Positions 8,597-18,134 are shown, numbered from the stretch's first letter. The stretch: 64,000 nucleotides of DNA from Longitalea luteola (GCF_017356035.1 NZ_JAFIQX010000008.1:1-64000), one strand, 5' to 3'. The notes: a model not told the origin generated them from the letters alone. Program-made: numbers and translations.

Positions 8597-9031
8597 ATGC
8601 AACGTGAAATAACTACCATATTGTACATAGATGACGACCAGGATGATCTGTTGATCTTCGAGGAATCAGTGAACGCATTGTATCCTGACGTAAAGCTGTA
8701 TAAAGCGCAAAGCAGCGAGGCAGGGATCAACATCCTTAACCAGCTTGAATCTGAAAAGAAGCCTTTTCCATCGCTCATAATGATCGATCTGAACATGCCT
8801 AAAATGAATGGCAGGGAAACCTTGCAGCATATACGCAGCAATGAGAAATGGCATGATATACCTGTAGCGATCTTCACTACATCGGCTAATTATGAAGATA
8901 TAGAGTTCTGTAAAAATTTCGGTTCTGCCTGTGTCATTAAACCCATGAGCTATACCGATTTCAGCGGCACGCTGAAAAAGCTGTTCAATACCCCGTGTCC
9001 CCCTAAAGGCGGGATACTTAGCCCCAGATAA
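8597..9031 (+). CDS. stand-alone response regulator receiver protein
   Basis: 144 residues, a single receiver domain with no output domain. The acidic cluster D12-D14 ('LYIDDDQDD'), phospho-acceptor D64 ('IMIDLNMPKMNG'), the switch threonine in 'IFTTSA' and the lysine in 'VIKPMSY' are all present. It probably acts as a cytoplasmic phosphorelay intermediate, similar to the CheY-like proteins common in this phylum. No partner kinase is adjacent. The tail after the fold ('TPCPPKGGILSPR') looks unstructured. It converges on the GH106 gene with 53 bp between stops. Confidence 0.9.
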   Translation: MQREITTILYIDDDQDDLLIFEESVNALYPDVKLYKAQSSEAGINILNQLESEKKPFPSLIMIDLNMPKMNGRETLQHIRSNEKWHDIPVAIFTTSANYEDIEFCKNFGSACVIKPMSYTDFSGTLKKLFNTPCPPKGGILSPR

Positions 9032-9044
9032 TTACTTTATTAAC

Positions 9045-9074
9045 TGCCCGCCTTCGCTGAAGCTACGGCGGGCA
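9045..9074. terminator. GC-rich hairpin between convergent genes
   Basis: Perfect 8-bp arms TGCCCGCC (9045-9052) and GGCGGGCA (9067-9074) enclose a loop TTCGCTGAAGCTAC. There is no T tract on either side, so it is either a bidirectional processing/termination hairpin or a REP-like element; its core is shared with 5055-5071. It sits between the stop codons of the receiver gene and the rhamnosidase gene. Confidence 0.55.
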
Positions 9075-9084
9075 AACGTTCTCC

Positions 9085-12000
9085 TTAAGCGCTCCGGAGT
9101 ATTCTCACTGGTCCCAATAAACCGGACGGCATCAGCGGAGCATCTTTTTTGAAACTTATGTTGGTGCGGGTGCGTCTCTTTTCAGGCGGTAACCCCGCAT
9201 CACCGATCAGGCGGTTAGGCCAGCAGTTCACCACTACGATCTCCAGCACATTACCGGTTGCTTTTAATATTTCCGTCACTTCCACCCGCCAGGGATCCGT
9301 CCACAAAACGCCCAGCTTTTTACCATTCAGCGTCAATTCCGCAATATTCTTTACGACGCCTGTTTCCAGGAAATAGCGCTTACCTGTTTCAATATTGACG
9401 GCATCGAACTGCTTAACATAAGTAGCGCTGCCTGAATAATATTTAATGCCTTCTTCCGGGCGTTGCGTCCAGTCTTCCAGTTTGGCGAACTCCACGGTGG
9501 CAGGTCCACCCCATGCTGTATCAAAATGGACCTTCCAGGCGCCGGTGAGTTCCTGCACTGGAGCATAAGAAAGAAAATTTGAGACAGCCGGTTTGCCAGC
9601 CTGCTTTTTCACGGCAGCCCCTTTTTTGAATACGATGAACCACGATTGAAAAGGCGCAAATTCCAATGGAATACTGGTATACCCTTTTGCCTGGCTGTAT
9701 GTTTTTATGGGCATCATTTTACCAGTTACAGCATCCCAGATCTCGGGCGCACTGCCTGTGTTGCGAAAACGGCAGCTTAATTTTTCTTCGCTTTTATTGC
9801 GGTTGGCAACAAAATAAATATCGGTATCATCAGTGGTACGGTGGATGAAATCAATAAAAGCATTTTCATCGTCACAGATAAAGTCAGGTCCTACCCCTTT
9901 TTCCTGCAACACTTCTTTCAAGGGCACATTCCAAAAGATCTTTCCTTTGCCATACAGATGTTGTTTAATGTTTTTGCCATCGCATTTGCCCCATACTGCA
10001 TCGGCCAGCACTTTTATGCGAACATCACAATTCGGATAATCTTTTAAACCGCTGTCCTTTTGTGGTCGGGGGCCTATTATGGTAGCACCGGCCGCCACGA
10101 GCGCTTTTATTTTCTCCAATACAGGCACCGGCATGGAAGTAGTGTCAGGCAATACCAGGATGCGGTAACTCATGCCATCGGGTAATACCAGCTTGCCGTT
10201 TTTGACGTTTAGCCTTGTCAGCAGTACTTCTTCGTTACACACATCATAATCGAATCCTTTGCCGGCAGATGGGTCAACATGTTTTGGCAGCACGATATTC
10301 GGCGCTATATCACCATTATAATACAGGATATCGGCTACAAACAATCCCTGTTGTAATATGTACTGGCAACGGCTGATGTAGTCGAGGAACGGCCCCGCCT
10401 GGTTCCACCACGTAACATTTGGATTGAAGTGGGTACCTGCGCCATATTCATAACCCGGTTTTCCATCCTGCACACGGGTTGCCGTAGATGTATGAATGAG
10501 AAAGCGGTTAATGCCTTCGCAAAAGGCGCGGTCAGCCGCCTGTTTCATGTTGCCGGGATAGTCGTACCAATGGCGGAAGGAAGTGAATGATTCAGCAGAT
10601 GCTGTTTTCTTTCCATAGATATGCGCTGCCGATGATACCATCTTGGTCACTTTGTTCTGACCTCCTTCCAAACGCACCATGCCATACCCTAATTTCTCAT
10701 CGAGGCCGCCTTCTTCATCGTGTTTACCACCCAGCCAGAACTCCCCCTGCGGCATATCGCTGCGTCCGAGGTTCTTTAAGGCATCCATACACATGGTTCC
10801 CGAGCGGCTCGGACCGGCAGCTTCATTCTGCACCTGCAAACCATTCCTATGGCAGAGATCGGCAAAATGTTTATAATGTTCATCGGCCAGACAATCGGCT
10901 ACGGTTTTGCGATAGTCGTTCAAAAAACGATCGCACATATCTATATTGCCAATGATAAACCCGTTCAGTACAGGCAGGTAGGGAACGGGATCATAGCCCC
11001 GGTATTTTTTAAAATGCGTAATAATGTTTTCTGTCCAGTTGGGAAACCCGTCTTCAAAACTGTCATCGCATAGGTACACGAGCGTTTTGCCGGCCAGGTC
11101 ACCTGCTTCCTGGATCAATATTTTTCCGAGGTTCTCAAACTGCAGGTCAACCCCGGTACGGCTTAACCAGTCAACCGACAGGCCGCTGGCTTCCGGCTGT
11201 GCGATCATTACTTTGGAACCCGTCATGCGATGGCCGGTGCGAATGATGGTCCATTCGCCGGCAGGCACATCCCAATCGAGCTGACCGTCGGCCTTTACTT
11301 TATCAGTTAGATCAATTACTTTATCCACTGCAATGGGCTGGTCGCCGGGCATGGCTTCCCAGGGCGTAGAAACAGGGCCCATTACATCGTTTGCTTTTAT
11401 AAAATTGCTGGCGTCTTTGCGGTTGGTTTTGGCAGGAAACAGGGCTGCGCGTTTATCGCTCTTTAGCGGATTTTTGTTAGCACCGGCAGGAATGGCTACG
11501 ATAGCGGTATCGCGGTAATCGATCTGCTCGATCGGCAGATCGATGTATTCTTTCCAGCCGGGCGCATTCACCAGCTTGTCGTACCCATCGCGATTACCCG
11601 GCAGCGGTAGTTTGCCGGAAAATTTTTGTGGACCGCTCACTGTTAATCTGGATTGCAGGAACCAGCGGCAGGCATGTTGCGGCGGTATCCAGGGACCACC
11701 CATACACCAGCCGGAACTCATGTTCACGCCCATTTTAATGCCCAGGCGATGCGCTTCCTGTAATGAATATCGAAAGAGCTCCCGCCATTCGGGCGACAGG
11801 AACTTAACACCCTGCGGCATTCTGGCGCCGCCCAAACCATCAGCCGAATTGATCAACAGCACTTCGCCCATCCCCTTGGCCTTGAATTCCTCCAGGTCGC
11901 GGGTAATACCTTGTTTATCTACCAGTCCGTTGAACCACCACCAGTAACAACCGGGTTGAAATGCCTGTCCGGGCGACAGGAATTTTTCTTTCAGCACATT

Positions 12001-12123
12001 GAGTGACGGCGTGCCGGCAAAGTCGTTTTCATTTTGGCGTATCCATTGTGAAAAACCACTTTGGGCCGTAGCCAGGTGGGCGGTTGTCAGCGAAGTGAGG
12101 CTTATAAATTTGCGACGATCCAT
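9085..12123 (-). CDS. GH106-type alpha-L-rhamnosidase, exported
   Basis: 1012 residues. The N-terminus MDRRKFISLTS is a twin-arginine-like signal. The family signature follows at about 58-100 ('GCYWWWFNGLVDKQG', 'EEFKAKGMGEVLLINSADG') and continues with 'MGVNMSSGWCMGGPW'. The C-terminal 150 residues form a beta-sandwich resembling a galactose-binding domain ('GSATYVKQFDA', 'VKNIAELTLNGKKLGVLWTDPW'). This architecture fits glycoside hydrolase family 106, which releases rhamnose from rhamnogalacturonan-type or other plant polysaccharides, acting in the periplasm. It could be the last gene of the operon above or an independent unit; heptad arrays occupy the 342 bp upstream. Confidence 0.85.
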   Translation of the reverse strand: MDRRKFISLTSLTTAHLATAQSGFSQWIRQNENDFAGTPSLNVLKEKFLSPGQAFQPGCYWWWFNGLVDKQGITRDLEEFKAKGMGEVLLINSADGLGGARMPQGVKFLSPEWRELFRYSLQEAHRLGIKMGVNMSSGWCMGGPWIPPQHACRWFLQSRLTVSGPQKFSGKLPLPGNRDGYDKLVNAPGWKEYIDLPIEQIDYRDTAIVAIPAGANKNPLKSDKRAALFPAKTNRKDASNFIKANDVMGPVSTPWEAMPGDQPIAVDKVIDLTDKVKADGQLDWDVPAGEWTIIRTGHRMTGSKVMIAQPEASGLSVDWLSRTGVDLQFENLGKILIQEAGDLAGKTLVYLCDDSFEDGFPNWTENIITHFKKYRGYDPVPYLPVLNGFIIGNIDMCDRFLNDYRKTVADCLADEHYKHFADLCHRNGLQVQNEAAGPSRSGTMCMDALKNLGRSDMPQGEFWLGGKHDEEGGLDEKLGYGMVRLEGGQNKVTKMVSSAAHIYGKKTASAESFTSFRHWYDYPGNMKQAADRAFCEGINRFLIHTSTATRVQDGKPGYEYGAGTHFNPNVTWWNQAGPFLDYISRCQYILQQGLFVADILYYNGDIAPNIVLPKHVDPSAGKGFDYDVCNEEVLLTRLNVKNGKLVLPDGMSYRILVLPDTTSMPVPVLEKIKALVAAGATIIGPRPQKDSGLKDYPNCDVRIKVLADAVWGKCDGKNIKQHLYGKGKIFWNVPLKEVLQEKGVGPDFICDDENAFIDFIHRTTDDTDIYFVANRNKSEEKLSCRFRNTGSAPEIWDAVTGKMMPIKTYSQAKGYTSIPLEFAPFQSWFIVFKKGAAVKKQAGKPAVSNFLSYAPVQELTGAWKVHFDTAWGGPATVEFAKLEDWTQRPEEGIKYYSGSATYVKQFDAVNIETGKRYFLETGVVKNIAELTLNGKKLGVLWTDPWRVEVTEILKATGNVLEIVVVNCWPNRLIGDAGLPPEKRRTRTNISFKKDAPLMPSGLLGPVRILRSA

Positions 12124-12130
12124 TCTTATC

Positions 12131-12195
12131 AGTTCAAAGTTTTAAGTTCATAGTTCATAGTTCAGAGTTTTAAGTTCTTAACTGTTAGTTCCTGC
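12131..12195. repeat. AGTTNNN heptad array, left arm
   Basis: About nine tandem heptads (AGTTCAA, AGTTTTA, AGTTCAT, AGTTCAT, AGTTCAG, AGTTTTA, AGTTCTT and so on) start 8 bp upstream of the GH106 start codon. The same motif returns in reverse complement at 12414-12463, so the 342-bp intergenic region is bounded by two inverted arms. Between them lies a degenerate octad run at 12314-12342 (AACTTAAT, AACTCATG). No gene is seen in the interval. Confidence 0.9.
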
Positions 12196-12413
12196 TTTTT
12201 GTGAATGGTTTCGGATACCAGTTACCGGTTACCAGTCATCACGCAAAGCTTCAGCTTCTTTCAGTTCATTAATGTATTCATAACTCATCCACCAGGCAAC
12301 TTATAAACCGGGTACTTAATAACTCATGAACTTAATAACTTCTAGCCTTTACTAATACGTAATATTCATTCCTAACCACCAACTTTATAAGAAATGAAAT
12401 ACTTTATATTTGA

Positions 12414-12463
12414 GAACTTTGAACTATGAACTTTGAACTTAAAACTTTGAACTTAAAACTGAA
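12414..12463. repeat. GAACTNN heptad array, right arm
   Basis: Seven tandem heptads (GAACTTT, GAACTAT, GAACTTT, GAACTTA, AAACTTT, GAACTTA, AAACTGA) end 2 bp before the stop codon of the minus-strand glycerophosphodiesterase gene (stop at 12466-12468). They are the reverse complement of the AGTTC units at 12131-12195. Confidence 0.9.
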
Positions 12464-12465
12464 AT

Positions 12466-13404
12466 TTATTTCTTCCCAAAAAACTTCGCCTTTTCACTGT
12501 TTGAAGGGGCCAGTGATTTAATGGCAGCTGCTGCTTCAATGGCGCGGTCAGCTTCAATGACGTCGGCGCCACTTTTGATGATCTGCGTATAAGCTTTGGC
12601 GCGTTCCTCCGGCGTAGGCAGTTTATCGTAAACAGGTGCAGTAGAGATCATACACATGACGCCGCGCTGGTGCAGCAGATCGAATATTTCTTTATTCTCC
12701 GGTTTATCCTGCGGACCCACATAAGCCATGATCTGTTGCCAGGGAATACCGGCCTTTTCATATTCCTCCATAGCCTTTTTTGTTTTTACAAATGCCTCGA
12801 ACATGACGTTCTTATTATCGTCGTAATAAAATTTCGCTTCTTTGGCATTGTGCACCGTGATCATCACCCAGGCTTCTGCTTTATGTTTTTTGATGAGCTT
12901 TGCAGTGGTGGCAAGGGGCACATTTTTTTTATCGAGGATAAGCACCGTCTTTCCTTTAGCCCACTTGATCGCTTCTTCTAAAGTAGGAACACGAAAAGGC
13001 GTCACATTGCCGTCCACATCTTTCAGTTGCAGCTTTTTTACCTGCTCCCAGGTATGATCCTTCAGTTTACCGGTACCGGTAGTGGTACGATCGAGGCTGT
13101 CATCGTGCAGCAATACCACCACGCTGTCTTTGGTAAGGCGCGGATCGATCTCGAAAGTAGCCGGCGTAAACTGCAGCGTATGGGCCATGGCCTCGATGCT
13201 GTTCTCCGGATAACCTTTGCCAGGTCCGCCCCGGTGGCCGCTGATCAGTGGAATATCGTTACCGGTATATTTGAAATATTGTTGTAGTTGTTGGGGCTTA
13301 TTAATCTTCAACACGTGCATTTTACGTGATTGGCCATAAACAGGCGCTACATAACAGCAGGCCGCTATAACAGCGAGCTGCAAGATCTTTTTATGAAGGA
13401 TCAT
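12466..13404 (-). CDS. glycerophosphodiester phosphodiesterase family protein
   Basis: 312 residues with a signal peptide (MILHKKILQLAVIAACCYVAPVYGQ). The GDPD TIM-barrel motifs are intact: 'ISGHRGGPGKGYPENSIEA' (catalytic His and Glu), 'FEIDPRLTKDSVVVLLHDDS' (metal ligands and second His), and a C-terminal 'GADVIEADRAI'. It would hydrolyse glycerophosphodiesters in the periplasm to release sn-glycerol 3-phosphate and an alcohol. It is the last gene of the apparent operon that starts with the MFS transporter at 19536, 22 bp after the histidine phosphatase gene. Its presence there hints at phosphodiester-linked polyol substrates, which is inference only. Confidence 0.88.
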   Translation of the reverse strand: MILHKKILQLAVIAACCYVAPVYGQSRKMHVLKINKPQQLQQYFKYTGNDIPLISGHRGGPGKGYPENSIEAMAHTLQFTPATFEIDPRLTKDSVVVLLHDDSLDRTTTGTGKLKDHTWEQVKKLQLKDVDGNVTPFRVPTLEEAIKWAKGKTVLILDKKNVPLATTAKLIKKHKAEAWVMITVHNAKEAKFYYDDNKNVMFEAFVKTKKAMEEYEKAGIPWQQIMAYVGPQDKPENKEIFDLLHQRGVMCMISTAPVYDKLPTPEERAKAYTQIIKSGADVIEADRAIEAAAAIKSLAPSNSEKAKFFGKK

Positions 13405-13426
13405 TGTATAAAGTTTAGTCGATCAA

Positions 13427-14023
13427 TCAGAATTTTGAGTTCAGGTGCCGTAACACGAAGGTACCATCGGGTTCCAGGGTGAACATGCTGGCAGTAGCGT
13501 TCTCCATAAAGAACCGGCGGTAGTTGCTCAACGGCATGCCCAGTTTATGCGCCAGGAACAGGCGGTTCACTCCATTATGGGCAGCCACCAGGATATTACC
13601 GGATTGATATTTTTGTTGTAAGCTTTGAAAGAAATCATCTACCCGCAACACGATCTCGGTACCTGTTTCACCGGTGCCCCCTGCCCTGTTGCTGGCGGGG
13701 TCGCGCATCCAGTCGTGCCACAATTGGGCATTCTCTGCCATGAATTCTTCTTTTGTCTTTTGTTCCCACATACCGAAATCTGCTTCTATCAGGCGATCAT
13801 CCTTCACGACAGTAGTGCCGCTGGCAATTTTTGCAGTGGTAAAGGCCCGTTGCAGTGGTGAGGAAAAAACACCCTCCCAGGTGATGGATTGTAACTGCTG
13901 GCGCAAGGCCTCGGCCTGTTTCAGGCCTTTTTCCGTCAACGGGATATCTGTTCGTCCGCAGTAGCGGTTATTATCGGCATTCCAGGCTGTTTCACCGTGC
14001 CTGATCAAATAAATATTAAGCAT
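13427..14023 (-). CDS. histidine phosphatase family protein
   Basis: 198 residues from the ATG at 14023 (MLNIYLIRHGETAWN). This start overlaps the stop of the upstream FGGY kinase by 8 bases (ATGCTTAA), suggesting translational coupling; a longer frame to 14131 would only add sequence antiparallel to no known domain. The phosphohistidine motif 'LIRHGETAWN', the acidic 'EADFGMWEQK' and the second catalytic His in 'AAHNGVNRLF' are present. It is a phosphoglycerate-mutase-fold phosphatase, similar to alpha-ribazole phosphatase/CobC and sugar-phosphate phosphatases. In this operon it probably dephosphorylates a sugar or polyol phosphate intermediate. Confidence 0.9.
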   Translation of the reverse strand: MLNIYLIRHGETAWNADNNRYCGRTDIPLTEKGLKQAEALRQQLQSITWEGVFSSPLQRAFTTAKIASGTTVVKDDRLIEADFGMWEQKTKEEFMAENAQLWHDWMRDPASNRAGGTGETGTEIVLRVDDFFQSLQQKYQSGNILVAAHNGVNRLFLAHKLGMPLSNYRRFFMENATASMFTLEPDGTFVLRHLNSKF

Positions 14024-15473
14024 ATGCTGTTTTGCTGATATAGCCTTTGGCGGCCAGTATCTCAATAAATTGCTGGTAATCTTGTTGATAAATAGCTGCC
14101 TGTTCCTGTTGCGGGTGAACCTCCTTCTCAATTTGGGTCAGGGCTTTGGCCGCTTCGGTCAGGGAATTAAAATGTGTTAACGATGCGGCAATGATCGCCG
14201 CGCCCACGGCGCCGGTAACATGTTTCATTTTGTACACGGGCAATTGCAGTACATTACTTCTGATCTTCAGCCATACATCGCTGTTACTGCCGCCGCCTGC
14301 TGTGTACACGGCGGATACCTGTTCGCCCGACAATTGTTCGATCACTTCATACGCATACCGTTCAATATAAGCAACGCCTTCCATATTGGCGGCAAATAAA
14401 GCCGCGCGTGATAATCCGGCCGGTTGAAATCCCGCTGCCTGTGGTGCAATGAAGGGAAAACGTTCGCCGGCTTGTTTGAGCGGCCAGGCCATGTGCCGCG
14501 TAGGTACCAGCACTGCGGCCTGCCTTGTGAGCTCAGTAAGATCATTCCCGAAATCCCGGGTGACCCAATCGGCGCCGGTATTGCTGGCGCCGCCAGGCAT
14601 CCAGAACCCTTCCGGATGGCGATGGCAATACAGCCGGCCATGCGGGTCGTTGATCTCCTGCGTGGTTACGCCTTTTACGACAAGTGTGGTTCCAATGGTC
14701 GTATTCCAATCGCCTACCTGCACCGCGCCGGAGGCGATCTGCGCTGCGCAGCCATCGGTCATACCTGCTACCACCTGGATGGTGCCAGGCAAACCCAAAG
14801 CGGTGGCTAATTCGGGTAATATTGTTGCTACCGTTGTGCCGGAGGCCTGTACTGCCGGCAACCAATCTTTTTGAATGGGCAGCTTTTCCCAGATATACGA
14901 GGGCCATTCTTTCAGCCGCACATCGTAGCCCGACTTCAGGGCGTTGGTATAATCGGTTACATCGTACCGGCCACTTAATTTGCCGATGATGAAATCAGCG
15001 GCATGAATGAATTTGCCCAACCGGACTGCTTTATCGGGATAACGATTGATGAACCATAACATTTTCGGCAGTCCGCTGCTGGCGTTAAAAGCCGTATAGC
15101 CATTACTGTTTTCTGCCAGGGCTATTTTTTTGCAATAGGCGGCTTCTTCTGCCGACCGCGGATCACTGTACATGATCGCGTTATACAAAGGCTGGTTGTT
15201 GGTATCCAGCGGAATAATGGTTCCGGAAGTAGAGGTTACGGATATGGCCAGAATATCCGCCGGTTTGATATGCGGTTTCACCTGCCGGATCACCTGTTGC
15301 AAACAAAGCACACAATCCTGCCACCATAACTCCGGCGATTGTTCTTCCCTCGATTGATTGCTCAGGGGAAATGCCTGTTCTCCACTGCCCAACACTTCTC
15401 CGGCAGCGTCTATCAACACGGCTCTTGCTCCCTGGGTGCCTATATCTATACCTATGAAATATGGACTGTTCAT
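14016..15473 (-). CDS. FGGY-family carbohydrate kinase (xylulokinase-like)
   Basis: 485 residues, usual length for FGGY kinases. The N-terminal actin-like motif 'GIDIGTQGARAVLIDAAG' binds phosphate. 'SVTSTSGTIIPLD' and 'NAIMYSDPRS' line the sugar site, and the C-terminal signature includes 'YTAGGGSNSDVWLKIRSNVL' and 'VTGAVGAAIIA'. It would phosphorylate a pentulose, tetritol or similar sugar with ATP in the cytoplasm. It is one of two unlike FGGY kinases in the same operon, separated by 152 bp that hold a heptad array. Substrate cannot be assigned by eye. Confidence 0.9.
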   Translation of the reverse strand: MNSPYFIGIDIGTQGARAVLIDAAGEVLGSGEQAFPLSNQSREEQSPELWWQDCVLCLQQVIRQVKPHIKPADILAISVTSTSGTIIPLDTNNQPLYNAIMYSDPRSAEEAAYCKKIALAENSNGYTAFNASSGLPKMLWFINRYPDKAVRLGKFIHAADFIIGKLSGRYDVTDYTNALKSGYDVRLKEWPSYIWEKLPIQKDWLPAVQASGTTVATILPELATALGLPGTIQVVAGMTDGCAAQIASGAVQVGDWNTTIGTTLVVKGVTTQEINDPHGRLYCHRHPEGFWMPGGASNTGADWVTRDFGNDLTELTRQAAVLVPTRHMAWPLKQAGERFPFIAPQAAGFQPAGLSRAALFAANMEGVAYIERYAYEVIEQLSGEQVSAVYTAGGGSNSDVWLKIRSNVLQLPVYKMKHVTGAVGAAIIAASLTHFNSLTEAAKALTQIEKEVHPQQEQAAIYQQDYQQFIEILAAKGYISKTAYA

Positions 15474-15510
15474 TCAAGAATGTTATTACTATAATATTGT
15501 TCCTCTTTCT

Positions 15511-15605
15511 AGTTTCAGGTTACAAGTTGCAGGGGTACCGGTTACCAGTTACCGGGAAATCAGATACATGAAGGCTGCGCCCCGGTAACCGGTAACCGGC
15601 GACCG
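15511..15605. repeat. heptad array with inverted arms (GGTTACC / GGTAACC)
   Basis: Left arm 15511-15556 runs CAGGTTACAAGTTGCAGGGG and then heptads ACCGGTT, ACCAGTT, ACCGGGA. Right arm 15580-15605 is the reverse complement type (CCCCGGTAACC, GGTAACC, GGCGACC). The two arms could form an imperfect stem of about 20 bp around a 23-base loop. It lies between two minus-strand genes of the same operon, so it might be an internal terminator or processing hairpin. Confidence 0.85.
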
Positions 15606-15625
15606 CACTGCTTCGCGATCTTTCA

Positions 15626-17071
15626 CTACAAAACACTCCTGAATAAGCTTCGAGTCTTCTTCCACTCTTTATACAACGCTGCACAATAGGGCTGTTGCTG
15701 CGGATGGATCACTTCAATAGTATCGTCAAAGTCTACAGTCAGTTTCAGCGCTTCATTACAAATGAGGGCGCCGCCAATGACCGAGGATTGTTCGAACCCC
15801 CGCCGCACCTGCACTTTCTTGTTCAACAGACCGGCCAGTAAACTGCGCAGGGTCACACTTTGCAAACCGCCGCCACAGGCCCACACATAATCGGGCTGAT
15901 GGCCGGCTACTTCGCACAAGATCTTATAATTTTCTGCAATGGAGCAGGCGATATCCAGCACAGTGGCCCATACAAAATGACCACGGGTCAATTGATGCGA
16001 CACAGGCGTTGGAAAAATAAATCCGCCTTTGATCAGCGGTGTTTTTTCATCGGCCACCAGCGATCCGAGGGAAGCCATACAAAAAGCATCTTTGGTAGCC
16101 GCCAGCTCCTGCTCTATCACTGCATAGGTCTCATTGGGGTAAAATATCTCTTTCAGCCGCTGAAAGTTCAGTCCGGTTACACCGGCATTGGCTTCAAACA
16201 CCAGGCGGTGGGCTTCAATATCGCGGCTCGTCCACGTACGCTGACCGGCATCGAGCAGATAGGTATCAACGAGTTTTACGATGGGCGTGGTAGTGCCCGA
16301 TACGATCACAATGTCTTCTACGGCGGGTTGCGTACTCTTTATGGCGAGCTGCGTATCACCACCGCCCACTACCACGAGCGCCTCTTTCGAGATATTGAAT
16401 GCGCTGGCAACGGCTGGCAATACAGGTCCCAGAACAGTGCCTGAATCATTCAACGGAGGCAGCAGGGAACTGTCGAGGCTGAACAGATCGCAAAGCGCAT
16501 CGCTCCACTGGCGTTTTTCAACATCATATAACAACGTTTCTGACGCCTGAGAGTGCTCATATTTAATGACACCACTCAATTGGAACTCTACCCAGTCGCT
16601 GATGCTGACAAAGCTGTTACATTGCTGCCAGACCTCTTTCCAGCGTTTTTTTATGCCGAGTAATTTAAAGGCGGAAAACAAGGAGGTGGGATAACGGCCT
16701 GTGATCTTATAAACGATCGTTTTATCAGGCAGGATTTCTTCCCATTCGCGGCCGCGATGATCGATATTAGGCAACCCTACCAGCGACTCGCCATTTTTTC
16801 CCAGCAACACAATACCCTCGCGCTGGCTGGTAGCGGTCAATGCCCGCACCTGTATACCGGGTAAGCCATCGATCACTTGCCTGGCCAGGCCGGTTACCTG
16901 TTTCCATAATCCGTTGGCATCAAAATACAGGGCATCGGGATATTTTTCATCGCGGATATATTGAATATCTTCCCGGGCAACCCCCAGCACCGTTCCATTG
17001 GTGCTCACTGCAGCCACCCGCACGTTGCCGGTGCCAATATCAATAACAATGTATGCTTCTTTTGCAGTCAT
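15626..17071 (-). CDS. FGGY-family kinase, LsrK-like
   Basis: 481 residues. The phosphate-1 motif is 'VIDIGTGNVRVAAVSTNG'. 'LTATSQREGIVLLGKNGE' resembles the matching segment of autoinducer-2 kinase LsrK, and 'VVVGGGDTQLAIKS' plus 'WACGGGLQSVTLRSLLAG' form the rest of the FGGY core. Similarity to LsrK may reflect a general subfamily of polyol/tetrose kinases rather than quorum-signal processing, since no other lsr gene is present. It starts 8 bp downstream of the dehydrogenase gene, so the two are almost certainly cotranscribed. Confidence 0.88.
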   Translation of the reverse strand: MTAKEAYIVIDIGTGNVRVAAVSTNGTVLGVAREDIQYIRDEKYPDALYFDANGLWKQVTGLARQVIDGLPGIQVRALTATSQREGIVLLGKNGESLVGLPNIDHRGREWEEILPDKTIVYKITGRYPTSLFSAFKLLGIKKRWKEVWQQCNSFVSISDWVEFQLSGVIKYEHSQASETLLYDVEKRQWSDALCDLFSLDSSLLPPLNDSGTVLGPVLPAVASAFNISKEALVVVGGGDTQLAIKSTQPAVEDIVIVSGTTTPIVKLVDTYLLDAGQRTWTSRDIEAHRLVFEANAGVTGLNFQRLKEIFYPNETYAVIEQELAATKDAFCMASLGSLVADEKTPLIKGGFIFPTPVSHQLTRGHFVWATVLDIACSIAENYKILCEVAGHQPDYVWACGGGLQSVTLRSLLAGLLNKKVQVRRGFEQSSVIGGALICNEALKLTVDFDDTIEVIHPQQQPYCAALYKEWKKTRSLFRSVL

Positions 17072-17079
17072 AGTTTACG

Positions 17080-18081
17080 TTAGATCTGTACAGTCAATAT
17101 TTCTTTATTAGCCAGCCTGGCGCCGGTTCTTTTATTATGCACGTACCAGTCGACCAGGGTCTTGTTTAAAATGGTCACATGATGATCTTCCACTTCGAAG
17201 GTAGCACCGGCAATATGCGGTGTCGCCAGCACATTGGGATGATCGATGATCTGATAATCAATTTCATCGGGCGGCTCATGGTCGAACACATCGAGGATCG
17301 CCCCGCGAATGGCGCCTTCATTTAACACCCGCAAAAGGTCATCGCGTTTCACCACCACTGCCCGGGCTGTATTAACAAAAATGGCACCGGGTTTCATTTT
17401 CGACAACAGCGAATAATCGATGAGCCCCCTGGTTTGTTCGGTAACCGGCAGGTGGATGGAAACAATATCACTGGTTGCAAACAATTCCTCCAGAGACACA
17501 GAGCGATAATTTTCATCAAAGGTTGTCACGTACGGATCATAAAACTGAATCGGACAGGGATAACACTGCAGCATGGATGCGATCAGCTGACCAATAGCGC
17601 CAAACCCTACCATACCCACCGTTTTACCGGCCAGCTCAGTGCCTTTGAACTGAAGATACGAAGTATGTGCACCGGCTGCCCAGTTACGGCCTTTCAACCA
17701 TTCAACGCCTGCCAGGGTATTGCGCATAAATGTGATCACGTTGGCTATGAACATTTCTGCTACCGCCTGGGCATTGCGCGCCGGGGTATAAAAAACGGGG
17801 ATGCCATGTTTGGTGGCGGTTTCAACAGCCACATTTGACGGCGTTCCGCGGCAAACGCCGATGAACTGCAAATGAGTATTGGCATCGATCACTGCAGCCG
17901 TTACATGGTCATGTTCTGTAATCAATGCGTTGGCGCCGGTTTCCTTTAACAAAGCCGTTAACTCATCGGCATAATATGCACGGCCATTTGGTTTCCAGGG
18001 CCTGTAAATTACCTCGCCAAAATGTTCCTGCAATGTTACCAGGCCATTATCATTGTAAGGCGCCGTCACAAGGATCTTCAT
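17080..18081 (-). CDS. D-isomer specific 2-hydroxyacid dehydrogenase
   Basis: 333 residues. The Rossmann motif 'TVGMVGFGAIGQLIASML' binds NAD(P). The catalytic arginine is in 'VNTARAVVVKRDDLL', the glutamate in 'DVFDHEPPDE' and the histidine in 'ATPHIAGATFE', the standard triad of the D-3-phosphoglycerate dehydrogenase superfamily. It would interconvert a 2-keto acid and a D-2-hydroxy acid in the cytoplasm. Placed between a polyol-permease-like transporter and two FGGY kinases, it probably acts on a sugar acid or phospho-sugar acid intermediate rather than in serine synthesis (inference). Confidence 0.88.
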   Translation of the reverse strand: MKILVTAPYNDNGLVTLQEHFGEVIYRPWKPNGRAYYADELTALLKETGANALITEHDHVTAAVIDANTHLQFIGVCRGTPSNVAVETATKHGIPVFYTPARNAQAVAEMFIANVITFMRNTLAGVEWLKGRNWAAGAHTSYLQFKGTELAGKTVGMVGFGAIGQLIASMLQCYPCPIQFYDPYVTTFDENYRSVSLEELFATSDIVSIHLPVTEQTRGLIDYSLLSKMKPGAIFVNTARAVVVKRDDLLRVLNEGAIRGAILDVFDHEPPDEIDYQIIDHPNVLATPHIAGATFEVEDHHVTILNKTLVDWYVHNKRTGARLANKEILTVQI

Positions 18082-18134
18082 AATTTTATACTTTGTTTGT
18101 TATTTCTTTATTATAGTTTGTTTCTATCGTTTCG

